A stretch of DNA of 39,704 nt. Origin: Candidatus Avispirillum faecium (GTDB taxonomy: Bacteria; Bacillota; Clostridia; Oscillospirales; CAG-272). The stretch is taken from the NCBI GenBank assembly GCA_904396155.1, contig CAJFOI010000015.1, positions 1 to 39,704 of the forward strand, in the 5' to 3' direction. Under the pieces are notes generated by a model. That model made no database searches. It was not told the origin of the DNA and saw nothing but the letters and a program-made list of their open reading frames with translations. The translations under genes and the position numbers were made by a program. Numbering within the stretch: position 1 is the first letter of the stretch; every line of letters begins with the position of its first letter. Positions 34,422 through 39,704 of the stretch are shown piece by piece.

Positions 34422-36074
34422 TCATATATTTTCCGCGATGAGGCGGTTGATTTTCTCACGGGCTTCCAACAAAAACGCCTGGTCGGTGGGATATTTCTTA
34501 AATGTAATTTCCCCGCGGGACTCCAAAATATCCATCACTGCCTGCCGTCCGCACAGTTTTTCTGCCAGGGCGAAGGCGCGCATATCGTACAGGGCTGCGG
34601 TAAAGCCCAGCAGATGAATGGTCTCGTAGGCAGTGCCGTCCGGTGCGGGATATACGGAGAAGGCATCCCCGGCAGGGACCCAGTACCCGCCGTCTGTACA
34701 CAGATAGGGATTGCAGAATTCCATGGAGCCTTCGGTGAAATAGAAGTTGTATCCCCATTGGAGAAATCCGGCGATATTGTATTTGTACAGCTGTGCGCCG
34801 ATGATCCGGTTTCTGGCAGTGGACATGGAGACAAACCGATTGGATACCCCTTCACACTGACCGCAGCAGTAATAAGCCCACAGATTGTCCACTTTCGCTT
34901 CCAGATACGGTTCGATGTGGTCGATGGATACCACCGGCGTTTCTATCGCGCCCTTTTCATAGAAACTGAAGTCGGAAAGGGCGTCCATAACAGTCTGTCC
35001 TGCCAGCACGTCCTGAATGCCCTCTTTGGCGGCAAGATAGCTTTCCAGCTTGTCTCCGCCGGGCTCGTCGGACAGGTGAAACACCATTCGGTCCCCGGCT
35101 CCAAGGCGGTCCATCTCTTCGATCAGCGCCGGCAGAAAGGCATTTAGAAAATCCCGGTATTCCTCTCCCGCTGCGTCGGTATCCCAGCCGAAAACCTGGC
35201 GGTACCCGTCTTCGGTATTTGCCATGATCTTGGGAGCATGGTGGGCGCCCCACTGGGTAAACAGGTGAGAAATCTCAAAGTAGCGGATGCCTACATCGTC
35301 ACACATTTTGACCCATCGCTCCAGCTTTTCAAAGCCGAAAGACCAGCCGTCCTTTGTTTTGGTCACGTCCACCAGCTGTACGGTGGGACGCTGATGCCAT
35401 TTCGCCGTGTCCAGCGGCGGTGTGAATACCGGGGTCAGGATCATGTTGATGCCGTTGTCCACGGCGGTTTGTAAAAAGGATTCTATGATCTCCCAATGGC
35501 GCTGGGAAAAAATTTCTGCGTTATAGTAGACGGCCAGGCAATCGGGGTGAAACCACTGGGTGACTTTCAGTGTTTGCGGGGGCAGTGCTGCCGGAATGAT
35601 CTCCACAGTAAAGTCTGTTTCGGCGAGGAATTCATTTTCGTGTCCCCGCAGCACGAAATGGATAGGATATGTGTCGCCTTTCATGTGCTCCGGCACGCGG
35701 ATGTCAATCCAAAGAGACTGAAGCTCTTTTGTGATGTAAATCCAGTTTTTGCTTGTGATGGGGCGCAGCAGATCCGGATACAGGCCCGGCTGTGTGCGCA
35801 GGTATTCGCCGTCGTCCTTGCCGCAGTACAGGGGATTGCGCACAGGCACGTTGTCTACCCGCTGAAAGGTCACGTAGGGAGCCAGTGGCCCTTCCACAAA
35901 GAGAAATCCCACCTTTCGCATGGGATCATCGTCGCTCAGCTGATAGGCAAGCTGAAAGCTGAACCGCTCCCCCAGCAGCATGGAGCCTTTCGCGTAATCC
36001 ATTTTGGCGTGAATGGACTCATCCAAAAAGCACTTCTCTGTCTGGGGAATGGGCTTTATTAGTATATTGCTCAT
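34422..36074 (-). CDS. DUF4091/GH123-like glycoside hydrolase family protein
   Basis: This 550-residue protein has the layout of the DUF4091 (GH123 catalytic) family: an N-terminal beta-sandwich-like part (about residues 1-165) and a barrel-like C-terminal part. The likely catalytic pair is D336-E337 in MVFHLSDEPGGD, matching the Asp-Glu pair of GH123 hexosaminidases that use substrate-assisted catalysis. There is no signal peptide, so it acts inside the cell. The start is ATG 36074 (MSNILIKPIPQ) with a GAGG site; the earlier in-frame start lies in the promoter. It has its own promoter at 36115-36143. Substrate is unproven. Confidence 0.8.
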   Translation of the reverse strand: MSNILIKPIPQTEKCFLDESIHAKMDYAKGSMLLGERFSFQLAYQLSDDDPMRKVGFLFVEGPLAPYVTFQRVDNVPVRNPLYCGKDDGEYLRTQPGLYPDLLRPITSKNWIYITKELQSLWIDIRVPEHMKGDTYPIHFVLRGHENEFLAETDFTVEIIPAALPPQTLKVTQWFHPDCLAVYYNAEIFSQRHWEIIESFLQTAVDNGINMILTPVFTPPLDTAKWHQRPTVQLVDVTKTKDGWSFGFEKLERWVKMCDDVGIRYFEISHLFTQWGAHHAPKIMANTEDGYRQVFGWDTDAAGEEYRDFLNAFLPALIEEMDRLGAGDRMVFHLSDEPGGDKLESYLAAKEGIQDVLAGQTVMDALSDFSFYEKGAIETPVVSIDHIEPYLEAKVDNLWAYYCCGQCEGVSNRFVSMSTARNRIIGAQLYKYNIAGFLQWGYNFYFTEGSMEFCNPYLCTDGGYWVPAGDAFSVYPAPDGTAYETIHLLGFTAALYDMRAFALAEKLCGRQAVMDILESRGEITFKKYPTDQAFLLEAREKINRLIAENI

Positions 36075-36114
36075 ATTTACCTCACAAAAACGCATAATTA
36101 TCGCTAACCAATTT

Positions 36115-36143
36115 ATCTTACCATATTTTTTCATATTGTACAA
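36115..36143 (-). promoter_or_regulatory. SigA-type promoter for the GH123-like gene and gpmI
   Basis: On the minus strand TTGTAC (36138-36143) and TAAGAT (36115-36120), 17-base spacer, TGG before the -10. Confidence 0.72.
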
Positions 36144-36187
36144 GAAATATGAAAATTTTAACAGTAAAAAATCTGTTAAATTCTGTA

Positions 36188-36216
36188 TTGACAGAGAATG
36201 GGGTTTGTGCTATCAT
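36188..36216 (+). promoter_or_regulatory. SigA-type promoter for the YitT-family gene
   Basis: TTGACA (36188-36193) and TATCAT (36211-36216), 17-base spacer, TGC extended -10. It lies 66 bases before ATG 36283. Confidence 0.82.
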
Positions 36217-36282
36217 TTGACTTGCGGTAGAGAAAGGACAGATTTCCTGCCGCTCTATTTTTGTGTACATAAAGTGGGGAAT

Positions 36283-37197
36283 ATGGGAATCAACGGAGAA
36301 CTGACCAAGTGGCAGAAGGCGCTGGGTATTGTGGGAAGGAATTTGATCCTTGTGGGCGGAAACGCCATGTATGCGCTGGCCATCGTTTTGTTTGTCATGC
36401 CGTCGGGACTGGTCACCGGAGGCGTTACCGGCGTTTCCATCATGCTTGGAAATCTCTCCGGGCTGGAAATGTCGCTGTTTGTGCTGCTCATCAACATTGC
36501 GCTGTTTATATGGGGCTCGGCCGTCTTGGGAAGGCATTTTTGTGTGACGACGGCTGCCAGCACCGTTTTGTATCCGGGATTTCTTTATCTGTTCCAGCGG
36601 GTATTTAAGGGTGTGGTCCTCATCGAAGATGATCTTGTGCTGTGTGCGGCTGCAGCGGGCGTAATGATCGGCTTTGCGGTGGGCATGGTGGCGCGGACAG
36701 GCGCCTCTACCGGAGGCATGGACATCCCGCCGCTGATCGTCAATAAGTGGACGGGCTTTCCTGTGGGCACGATGCTGTGCATCATCGACGCTACGGTGAT
36801 CTGTATACAATTGCCGGTGTCCTCCGTGCGCCAGGCACTGTACGGGATTCTGATGGTAGTGGTCTACTCCTTTGTGATCAACCAGGTGATGATGATGGGC
36901 AACGGGAAGATGCAGATTCAGGTAATCAGCACTTGTACGAGAGAGGTGCGGGATGCGGTTCTCACGGAGCTTCACCGGGGGGTCACGCTGCTGTCCGGGA
37001 AGCGGGGCCTGTCCGGCACCCAGTGCGAGGTGGTTCTGACGGTGGTGTCCGCCCGGCAGCTGGCCCGTGCAAAAAAGACGATCCTGGATGTAGACCCGGA
37101 TGCGTTTATGATTATCAGCAAGGTGGGAGAGGTAAACGGCAATGGATTCTCCTTCAGTAAAGGAGACAAATGGCTTGACAAGTCCGACATCCTATAG
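36283..37197 (+). CDS. YitT family membrane protein (DUF161 with DUF2179 C-terminus)
   Basis: This 304-residue protein has about five hydrophobic segments (roughly residues 25-210), with the family-typical SGLVTGGVTGVSIML and ARTGASTGGMDIPPLIVNK, followed by a soluble C-terminal domain of the DUF2179 type (MQIQVISTCTREVRDAVL to MIISKVGEV). The family is widespread in Bacillota; its function is not known. The start is ATG 36283 (MGINGELTKWQKA) with a GGGGA site; the frame opens far upstream through the promoter. The rnpB promoter lies within the last codons of this gene. Confidence 0.87.
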   Translation: MGINGELTKWQKALGIVGRNLILVGGNAMYALAIVLFVMPSGLVTGGVTGVSIMLGNLSGLEMSLFVLLINIALFIWGSAVLGRHFCVTTAASTVLYPGFLYLFQRVFKGVVLIEDDLVLCAAAAGVMIGFAVGMVARTGASTGGMDIPPLIVNKWTGFPVGTMLCIIDATVICIQLPVSSVRQALYGILMVVVYSFVINQVMMMGNGKMQIQVISTCTREVRDAVLTELHRGVTLLSGKRGLSGTQCEVVLTVVSARQLARAKKTILDVDPDAFMIISKVGEVNGNGFSFSKGDKWLDKSDIL

Positions 37198-37203
37198 TAC
37201 AAT
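37175..37203 (+). promoter_or_regulatory. SigA-type promoter for RNase P RNA
   Basis: TTGACA (37175-37180) and TACAAT (37198-37203), 17-base spacer. Expected start is about 37210, the first base of the P1 stem. The -35 and spacer overlap the 3' end and stop codon of the yitT-family gene. Confidence 0.88.
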
Positions 37204-37209
37204 CGTGTT

Positions 37210-37574
37210 GGGAAATTGGGCTGCCGCGCGCTGTGGCGCCGAAAGGTATCAGCGTGAGGAAAGTCCGGGCTTCACAGGGCAGGATAACGGATAACGTCCG
37301 CCGAGGGAAACCTCCGGGAAAGTGCAACAGAAATAGACCGCCGCAGCCTGCGGCAAGGATGGAAAGGCGAGGTAAGAGCTCACCGGCACGACAGGCAACT
37401 GTGTGCAAATGTAAACCCTATCCGATGCAACACCGTATGCAGACCGGATTCCATGGGAATCCGTGCCGGCCCGGCACCAGTGTCTGCGGGTGGCTGGAGG
37501 CCTGCAGCAATGCAGGTTCGAGATAGATGGCAGCCACGGCTTTAGCCGTACAGAACCCGGCTTACAGATTTCCC
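37210..37574 (+). ncRNA. rnpB: RNase P RNA (type A-like)
   Basis: This 365-base RNA is the catalytic subunit of RNase P. P1 is GGGAAAT (37210-37216) with ATTTCCC (37568-37574). The conserved core GAGGAAAGTCCGGGC (near 37256), ACAGAAATAGACCGCC (near 37328), GGTAAGAGCTCACCGGC (near 37371) and AGAACCCGGCTTACAG (near 37551) are all present. The 3' end is followed by TTTTT. The arrangement looks like the common type A of Clostridia, not the Bacillus type B. Transcription starts from the promoter at 37175-37203. Confidence 0.93.
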
Positions 37575-37585
37575 TTTTTGTAAAA

Positions 37586-37606
37586 ATCCCCCGAATGCTT
37601 TCGGGG
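37586..37606 (+). terminator. Hairpin after RNase P RNA
   Basis: CCCCGAA (37589-37595) pairs with TTCGGGG (37600-37606), loop TGCT. There is no clear T-run after it. Just before it, TTTTT follows the P1 stem, so rnpB may end at either point. Confidence 0.5.
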
Positions 37607-37621
37607 ACGCTTGTATGGCTT

Positions 37622-37652
37622 GCGGGCGCCGACAGATCAGGTTGGCGCCCGC
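37622..37652 (+). promoter_or_regulatory. GC-rich hairpin upstream of the SGNH hydrolase gene
   Basis: GCGGGCGCC (37622-37630) pairs perfectly with GGCGCCCGC (37644-37652), loop of 13 bases. It lies 10 bases before the AAGGAGG ribosome site of the next gene. It may be a second terminator without a T-run or a 5' stabiliser. Confidence 0.45.
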
Positions 37653-37673
37653 CTTATATAAAAGGAGGTCAGT

Positions 37674-38738
37674 ATGCCGAGAATTGACGAGATTGACAAA
37701 AACTTTCAGCAAAATACCGACGAGAGCGGCCTTGTATACATAGACTGCTTTACTGCTCCGGTGCGAATCTCCGGGTTGCCCTGGCGGGAGAAAAATCAAA
37801 ACTATCACCGAATGGACGACAGTCTCAATCCCCTGTACAATGTGGGAGTGCGTGGGCTTTCACCCTGTACTGCCGGCGTGCAGATCTCCTTCAAAACAAA
37901 TTCTAAACGGATCGGCATCAAGGTGGATGTGGAGTGGAACAATCTCATGCCCCACATGCCCTACAATTCCAGTACCGGGGTGGATATTTACATCGGCTCC
38001 GGACGAAACAAAAAGTTTTTCAAGACCTTTTTTGTCTATTTGAACGGGACCGATCACTACGAGGATGTGCGGGAATTTCACGACGGGGAGATGAAGGAGA
38101 TCACCCTGAATCTCCCCCTGTATTCCGGGGTGGAAAAAATGCTGCTGGGACTGGAAAAAGGCTCTGTCCTGGAGATGCCGGAGCCCTTTGACTATGATAA
38201 GCCGGTGCTTTTCTATGGTTCCTCCATTACCCAGGGTGCGTGCGCTTCCCGCCCGGGAATGGCGTATTTTAATATTCTCAGCAGAAAGCTGAATTTCGAG
38301 GTGGTCAACATGGGCTTTTCCTCCAGCGGGAAAGGGGAGCCCATCATGGCGGAGCAGATTGCCAGTGTGCCCCTGTCCGCGTTTATCTTCGACTACGATC
38401 ACAACGCGGAAAGCGCCCGGGAGCTGGAGCAGACCCACCAGAAATTCTTTGAGATTGTTCGTGCGGCCCAGCCGGATCTGCCGATCATCATGCTCAGCAA
38501 GGCGGACTGTGAAGATGGTATCGAAGCGACAGAGGCACGGAAGGCTGTCATTTACAAGACCTATCGGGATGCAAAGGCAAAAGGGGACGACAAAGTTTGG
38601 TTTATCGATGGCCAGACGCTGTACGGCACCGAGGATCGGGATTCCTGTACGGTGGATTCCCTGCATCCCAACGATATTGGTTTTATGCGCATGGCCCAGG
38701 TGATCCTGCCGGTGCTGCGGGAAGCATTGGGAGAGTGA
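37674..38738 (+). CDS. SGNH/GDSL-type hydrolase with GxDLY-like N-terminal domain
   Basis: This 354-residue protein has an N-terminal beta-sandwich with the GVDIYIG motif (GxDLY-like, about residues 102-108) and a C-terminal SGNH esterase domain: FYGSSITQG with the nucleophile Ser (near 183), the NMGFSSSGKGE block, a FDYDHNAES segment where the block III Asn is expected, and SLHPND with the His/Asp pair near the end. There is no signal peptide. It should be a cytoplasmic esterase acting on acylated sugars or similar; substrate unknown. Excellent AAGGAGG site before ATG 37674. Confidence 0.85.
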   Translation: MPRIDEIDKNFQQNTDESGLVYIDCFTAPVRISGLPWREKNQNYHRMDDSLNPLYNVGVRGLSPCTAGVQISFKTNSKRIGIKVDVEWNNLMPHMPYNSSTGVDIYIGSGRNKKFFKTFFVYLNGTDHYEDVREFHDGEMKEITLNLPLYSGVEKMLLGLEKGSVLEMPEPFDYDKPVLFYGSSITQGACASRPGMAYFNILSRKLNFEVVNMGFSSSGKGEPIMAEQIASVPLSAFIFDYDHNAESARELEQTHQKFFEIVRAAQPDLPIIMLSKADCEDGIEATEARKAVIYKTYRDAKAKGDDKVWFIDGQTLYGTEDRDSCTVDSLHPNDIGFMRMAQVILPVLREALGE

Positions 38739-38742
38739 AAAG

Positions 38743-38772
38743 GCAGGGAGACCCCGGAAAGGGCCTCCCTGC
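38743..38772. terminator. Hairpin between the SGNH hydrolase and the small unknown gene
   Basis: GCAGGGAG (38743-38750) pairs with CTCCCTGC (38765-38772). No T-run is seen on either side. It sits between two convergent genes and may act in both directions. Confidence 0.5.
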
Positions 38773-38779
38773 AGAGCAT

Positions 38780-39055
38780 TTATCCAAAGATCCCCAGGGT
38801 TCGAAGAATGGTGACGCTGTCCCGAAGGCCCTGGCGGTAGACCACTTCCATTTCCCGGTCTGCCCGGGCCTCCAGCTCCAGAAGAACTTTATCTACCAAT
38901 TCCTTTTCATCTACCACAAGGGAGTTCGTCAGAATTTCCTCCATATCCTCTTGCTGATGGCGGTAATATGCGTATTCGTTGGAGTTTCTGTAGGTACCAA
39001 TTGCATGTGCCGCCAGGGTTTGTACAAATGTATCCCAGTTTTCAGAGAAATTCAT
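38780..39055 (-). CDS. Small hypothetical protein, 91 residues
   Basis: This helical, charged protein (MNFSENWDTFVQTL to ILRTLGIFG) has no recognised family; the C-terminal VYRQGLRDSVTIL resembles the end of several small uncharacterised Clostridia proteins. The start is ATG 39055, which has an AAAGGAT site; the frame opens further upstream, but those starts fall on or before the ribosome site. It is divergent from the plus-strand small RNA promoter at 39098, 43 bases from it. Function unknown. Confidence 0.6.
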   Translation of the reverse strand: MNFSENWDTFVQTLAAHAIGTYRNSNEYAYYRHQQEDMEEILTNSLVVDEKELVDKVLLELEARADREMEVVYRQGLRDSVTILRTLGIFG

Positions 39056-39097
39056 AAAATACATCCTTTCAGTTGAATAATTATTTTCCAACAACTC

Positions 39098-39126
39098 TTG
39101 AAAGAATGAACAGCGCATGGTATAAT
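39098..39126 (+). promoter_or_regulatory. SigA-type promoter for small RNA copy 1
   Basis: TTGAAA (39098-39103) and TATAAT (39121-39126), 17-base spacer with TGG before the -10. A dyad, CAGCG (39111-39115) and CGCTG (39132-39136), flanks the -10. Confidence 0.75.
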
Positions 39127-39131
39127 ATTTA

Positions 39132-39212
39132 CGCTGCAATTACTTTTGTAGTTGTTGGCGAGTGGGAAGTGGTGTGGTCTTTCGTGAGATGCGCACCGCT
39201 TCCTTTATTTTT
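39132..39212 (+). ncRNA. Candidate small RNA, copy 1 (about 80 bases)
   Basis: No open frame of note. From the promoter the predicted RNA starts near 39132 and holds a first hairpin, CTGCAA (39134-39139) with TTGTAG (39146-39151), then a terminator stem, GGAAGTGGTG (39165-39174) with CACCGCTTCC (39194-39203), followed by TTTATTTTT. The terminator tail overlaps the last codons of the ribbon-helix-helix gene on the other strand, and the whole RNA is complementary to the 3' untranslated region of that gene's mRNA. A near copy is at 39568. I recognise no known RNA family. Confidence 0.65.
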
Positions 39213-39378
39213 CTTTGGACAAAAGCAATTCAATGCCCTTTCTAATCGCCTCTCCTTTTGTAATGTTATGCTTTTGAGAATAAGCTATAAGGCGATCCTC
39301 CGTTTCAGCATCTAAACGAATGCTGTAGCGAATATTTTTGGGCTTTTCTGCTTTTGGCCTTCCCATTTTTCGTGACAC
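39205..39378 (-). CDS. Ribbon-helix-helix (CopG/Arc-like) DNA-binding protein
   Basis: This 57-residue protein starts with GTG at 39378 (ribosome site GAGGTG) and reads MSRKMGRPKAEKPKN, then IRYSIRLDAETEDRLIAY, then HNITKGEAIRKGIELLLSK. That is the RHH fold: a basic beta-strand (IRYSIRLD), helix A and helix B. Such proteins are dimeric repressors or antitoxins. An ATG at 39366 would give a shorter form. It has its own promoter with an inverted repeat across it (39396-39436), which suggests autoregulation. No toxin gene lies beside it on the same strand; the plus-strand RNA converges on it. Confidence 0.85.
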   Translation of the reverse strand: MSRKMGRPKAEKPKNIRYSIRLDAETEDRLIAYSQKHNITKGEAIRKGIELLLSKEK

Positions 39379-39395
39379 AATTTCACCTCACTTTC

Positions 39396-39436
39396 TGTCA
39401 CACATATATTATATTTTGTGACACGCAAAAAGTCAA
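39396..39436 (-). promoter_or_regulatory. Promoter and inverted-repeat operator of the RHH gene
   Basis: On the minus strand TTGACT (39431-39436) and TATAAT (39408-39413) have a 17-base spacer. An inverted repeat, TGTCACA (39396-39402) and TGTGACA (39417-39423), spans the -10. A further TGTCAC-like half site lies at the GTG start (39373-39378). The arrangement fits an RHH dimer binding its own promoter. Confidence 0.78.
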
Positions 39437-39460
39437 TACTTTTTAGAAAATTTTCAGAAA

Positions 39461-39531
39461 AAAAGGCCCCCTTGTGTAAAGGGAGCTGGCTCCGCGTATG
39501 CGGAGACTGAGGGATTGTTTGTTTTTACAAC
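39461..39531. repeat. Interspersed hairpin repeat, inverted copy between the two RHH/RNA modules
   Basis: It has GGCCCCCTTGTGTAAAGGG, GCTGGCTCCGCGTATGCGGAG and GAGGGATTGT: the reverse-complement orientation of the ACAATCCCCC unit of 32283-32350. It separates the first RHH promoter from the second small RNA promoter. Confidence 0.8.
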
Positions 39532-39533
39532 CC

Positions 39534-39562
39534 TTGAAAGAATGAATAGCGCATGGTATAAT
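39534..39562 (+). promoter_or_regulatory. SigA-type promoter for small RNA copy 2
   Basis: TTGAAA (39534-39539) and TATAAT (39557-39562), 17-base spacer, same as copy 1. The flanking dyad is TAGCG (39547-39551) and CGCTA (39568-39572). Confidence 0.75.
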
Positions 39563-39567
39563 ACTTA

Positions 39568-39647
39568 CGCTACAATTACTTTTGTAGTTGTTGGCTCTGG
39601 GAAGTAGTGGCTCTTTCGTGGGATGCGCACCGCTTCCTTTATTTTTT
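39568..39647 (+). ncRNA. Candidate small RNA, copy 2
   Basis: This is a near copy of the RNA at 39132 (two bases shorter). Hairpin 1 is CTACAA with TTGTAG, so the G-T pair of copy 1 has become A-T, which keeps the stem. The terminator stem is GGAAGTAGTG (39600-39609) with CACCGCTTCC (39628-39637), followed by TTTATTTTTT. It again converges on the 3' end of an RHH gene (39639-39704). Confidence 0.63.
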
Positions 39648-39704
39648 GAGGTCCTCATGTATCCTGTGGACACCACGTCTTAAAACTTCTGATTTAGTAA
39701 CACC
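39639..39704 (-). CDS. Ribbon-helix-helix protein, C-terminal part only (runs off the window)
   Basis: Only the last 21 codons and TAA lie in the window: GVTKSEVLRRGVHRIHEDLK plus K. This is the second half of an RHH protein (VTKSEVLRRG is the typical helix B start), a relative but not a close copy of the one at 39205-39378. Its stop codon sits in the small RNA terminator exactly as in the first module. The N-terminus is beyond base 39704. Confidence 0.75.
   Translation of the reverse strand, partial: GVTKSEVLRRGVHRIHEDLKK

Noticed and set aside
39205-39378. Classical two-gene type II toxin-antitoxin operon
   Set aside because: No second protein-coding gene adjoins the RHH gene on its strand; the 91-residue gene lies beyond the small RNA and has no toxin motif.

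Overview
The window looks like chromosomal DNA of an anaerobic, probably gut-dwelling member of the Clostridia (Bacillota). The signs are the paired GlgC/GlgD glycogen genes, a rimP-nusA-ylxR-ylxQ-infB operon, an L10 leader in front of rplJ-rplL, a DUF6472-type small Cys protein, a CCA-encoding tRNA, and many textbook SigA promoters (TTGACA-like, 17-base spacer, TATAAT-like). GC content is moderate to high in genes, and intergenic DNA is full of short hairpin repeats of the sort common in Oscillospiraceae- or Christensenellaceae-like genomes. The exact genus cannot be told from the sequence.

Layout. 1-350: hairpin repeats and a plus-strand terminator. 351-10406 (minus): a six-gene glycogen operon read glgB-glgC-glgD-glgA-glgP-GH13 amylase, covering synthesis, branching and breakdown. 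10545-12429 (minus): a HAD phosphatase and a DUF362/ferredoxin protein, the latter divergent from gdhA (12643-13989). 14458-18364 (plus): alaS, then the L10 leader with rplJ-rplL. 18472-18950: a 203-base tandem repeat. 19012-20382 (minus): two membrane proteins. 20535-22507 (plus): tcdA-like E1 enzyme and rarA. 22962-24266 (minus): a D-Ala-D-Ala carboxypeptidase. 24425-24779: tRNA(CAT) convergent with a small Cys protein. 24973-26434: flavin reductase-like protein and polysaccharide deacetylase. 26593-31531: the rimP-nusA-rnpM-ylxQ-infB operon, then a GNAT acetyltransferase. 32105-32670: a dense repeat block. 32746-36074 (minus): GH123-like protein and gpmI. 36283-38738 (plus): YitT protein, RNase P RNA, SGNH hydrolase. 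38780-39704: a small unknown protein and a duplicated module made of a ribbon-helix-helix gene facing a small RNA gene.

Most of the window is housekeeping. The glycogen operon holds the GlgC/GlgD ADP-glucose route plus synthase, branching enzyme, phosphorylase and a debranching-type amylase, and gpmI connects carbohydrate use to lower glycolysis. The parts least explained by known families are (1) the duplicated small-RNA/RHH module at the right end, which was too short for ordinary gene finding, and (2) the interspersed hairpin repeats, whose flanks are conserved while their central palindromes differ in sequence but stay self-complementary. All function calls come from reading motifs by eye; no database search was run.
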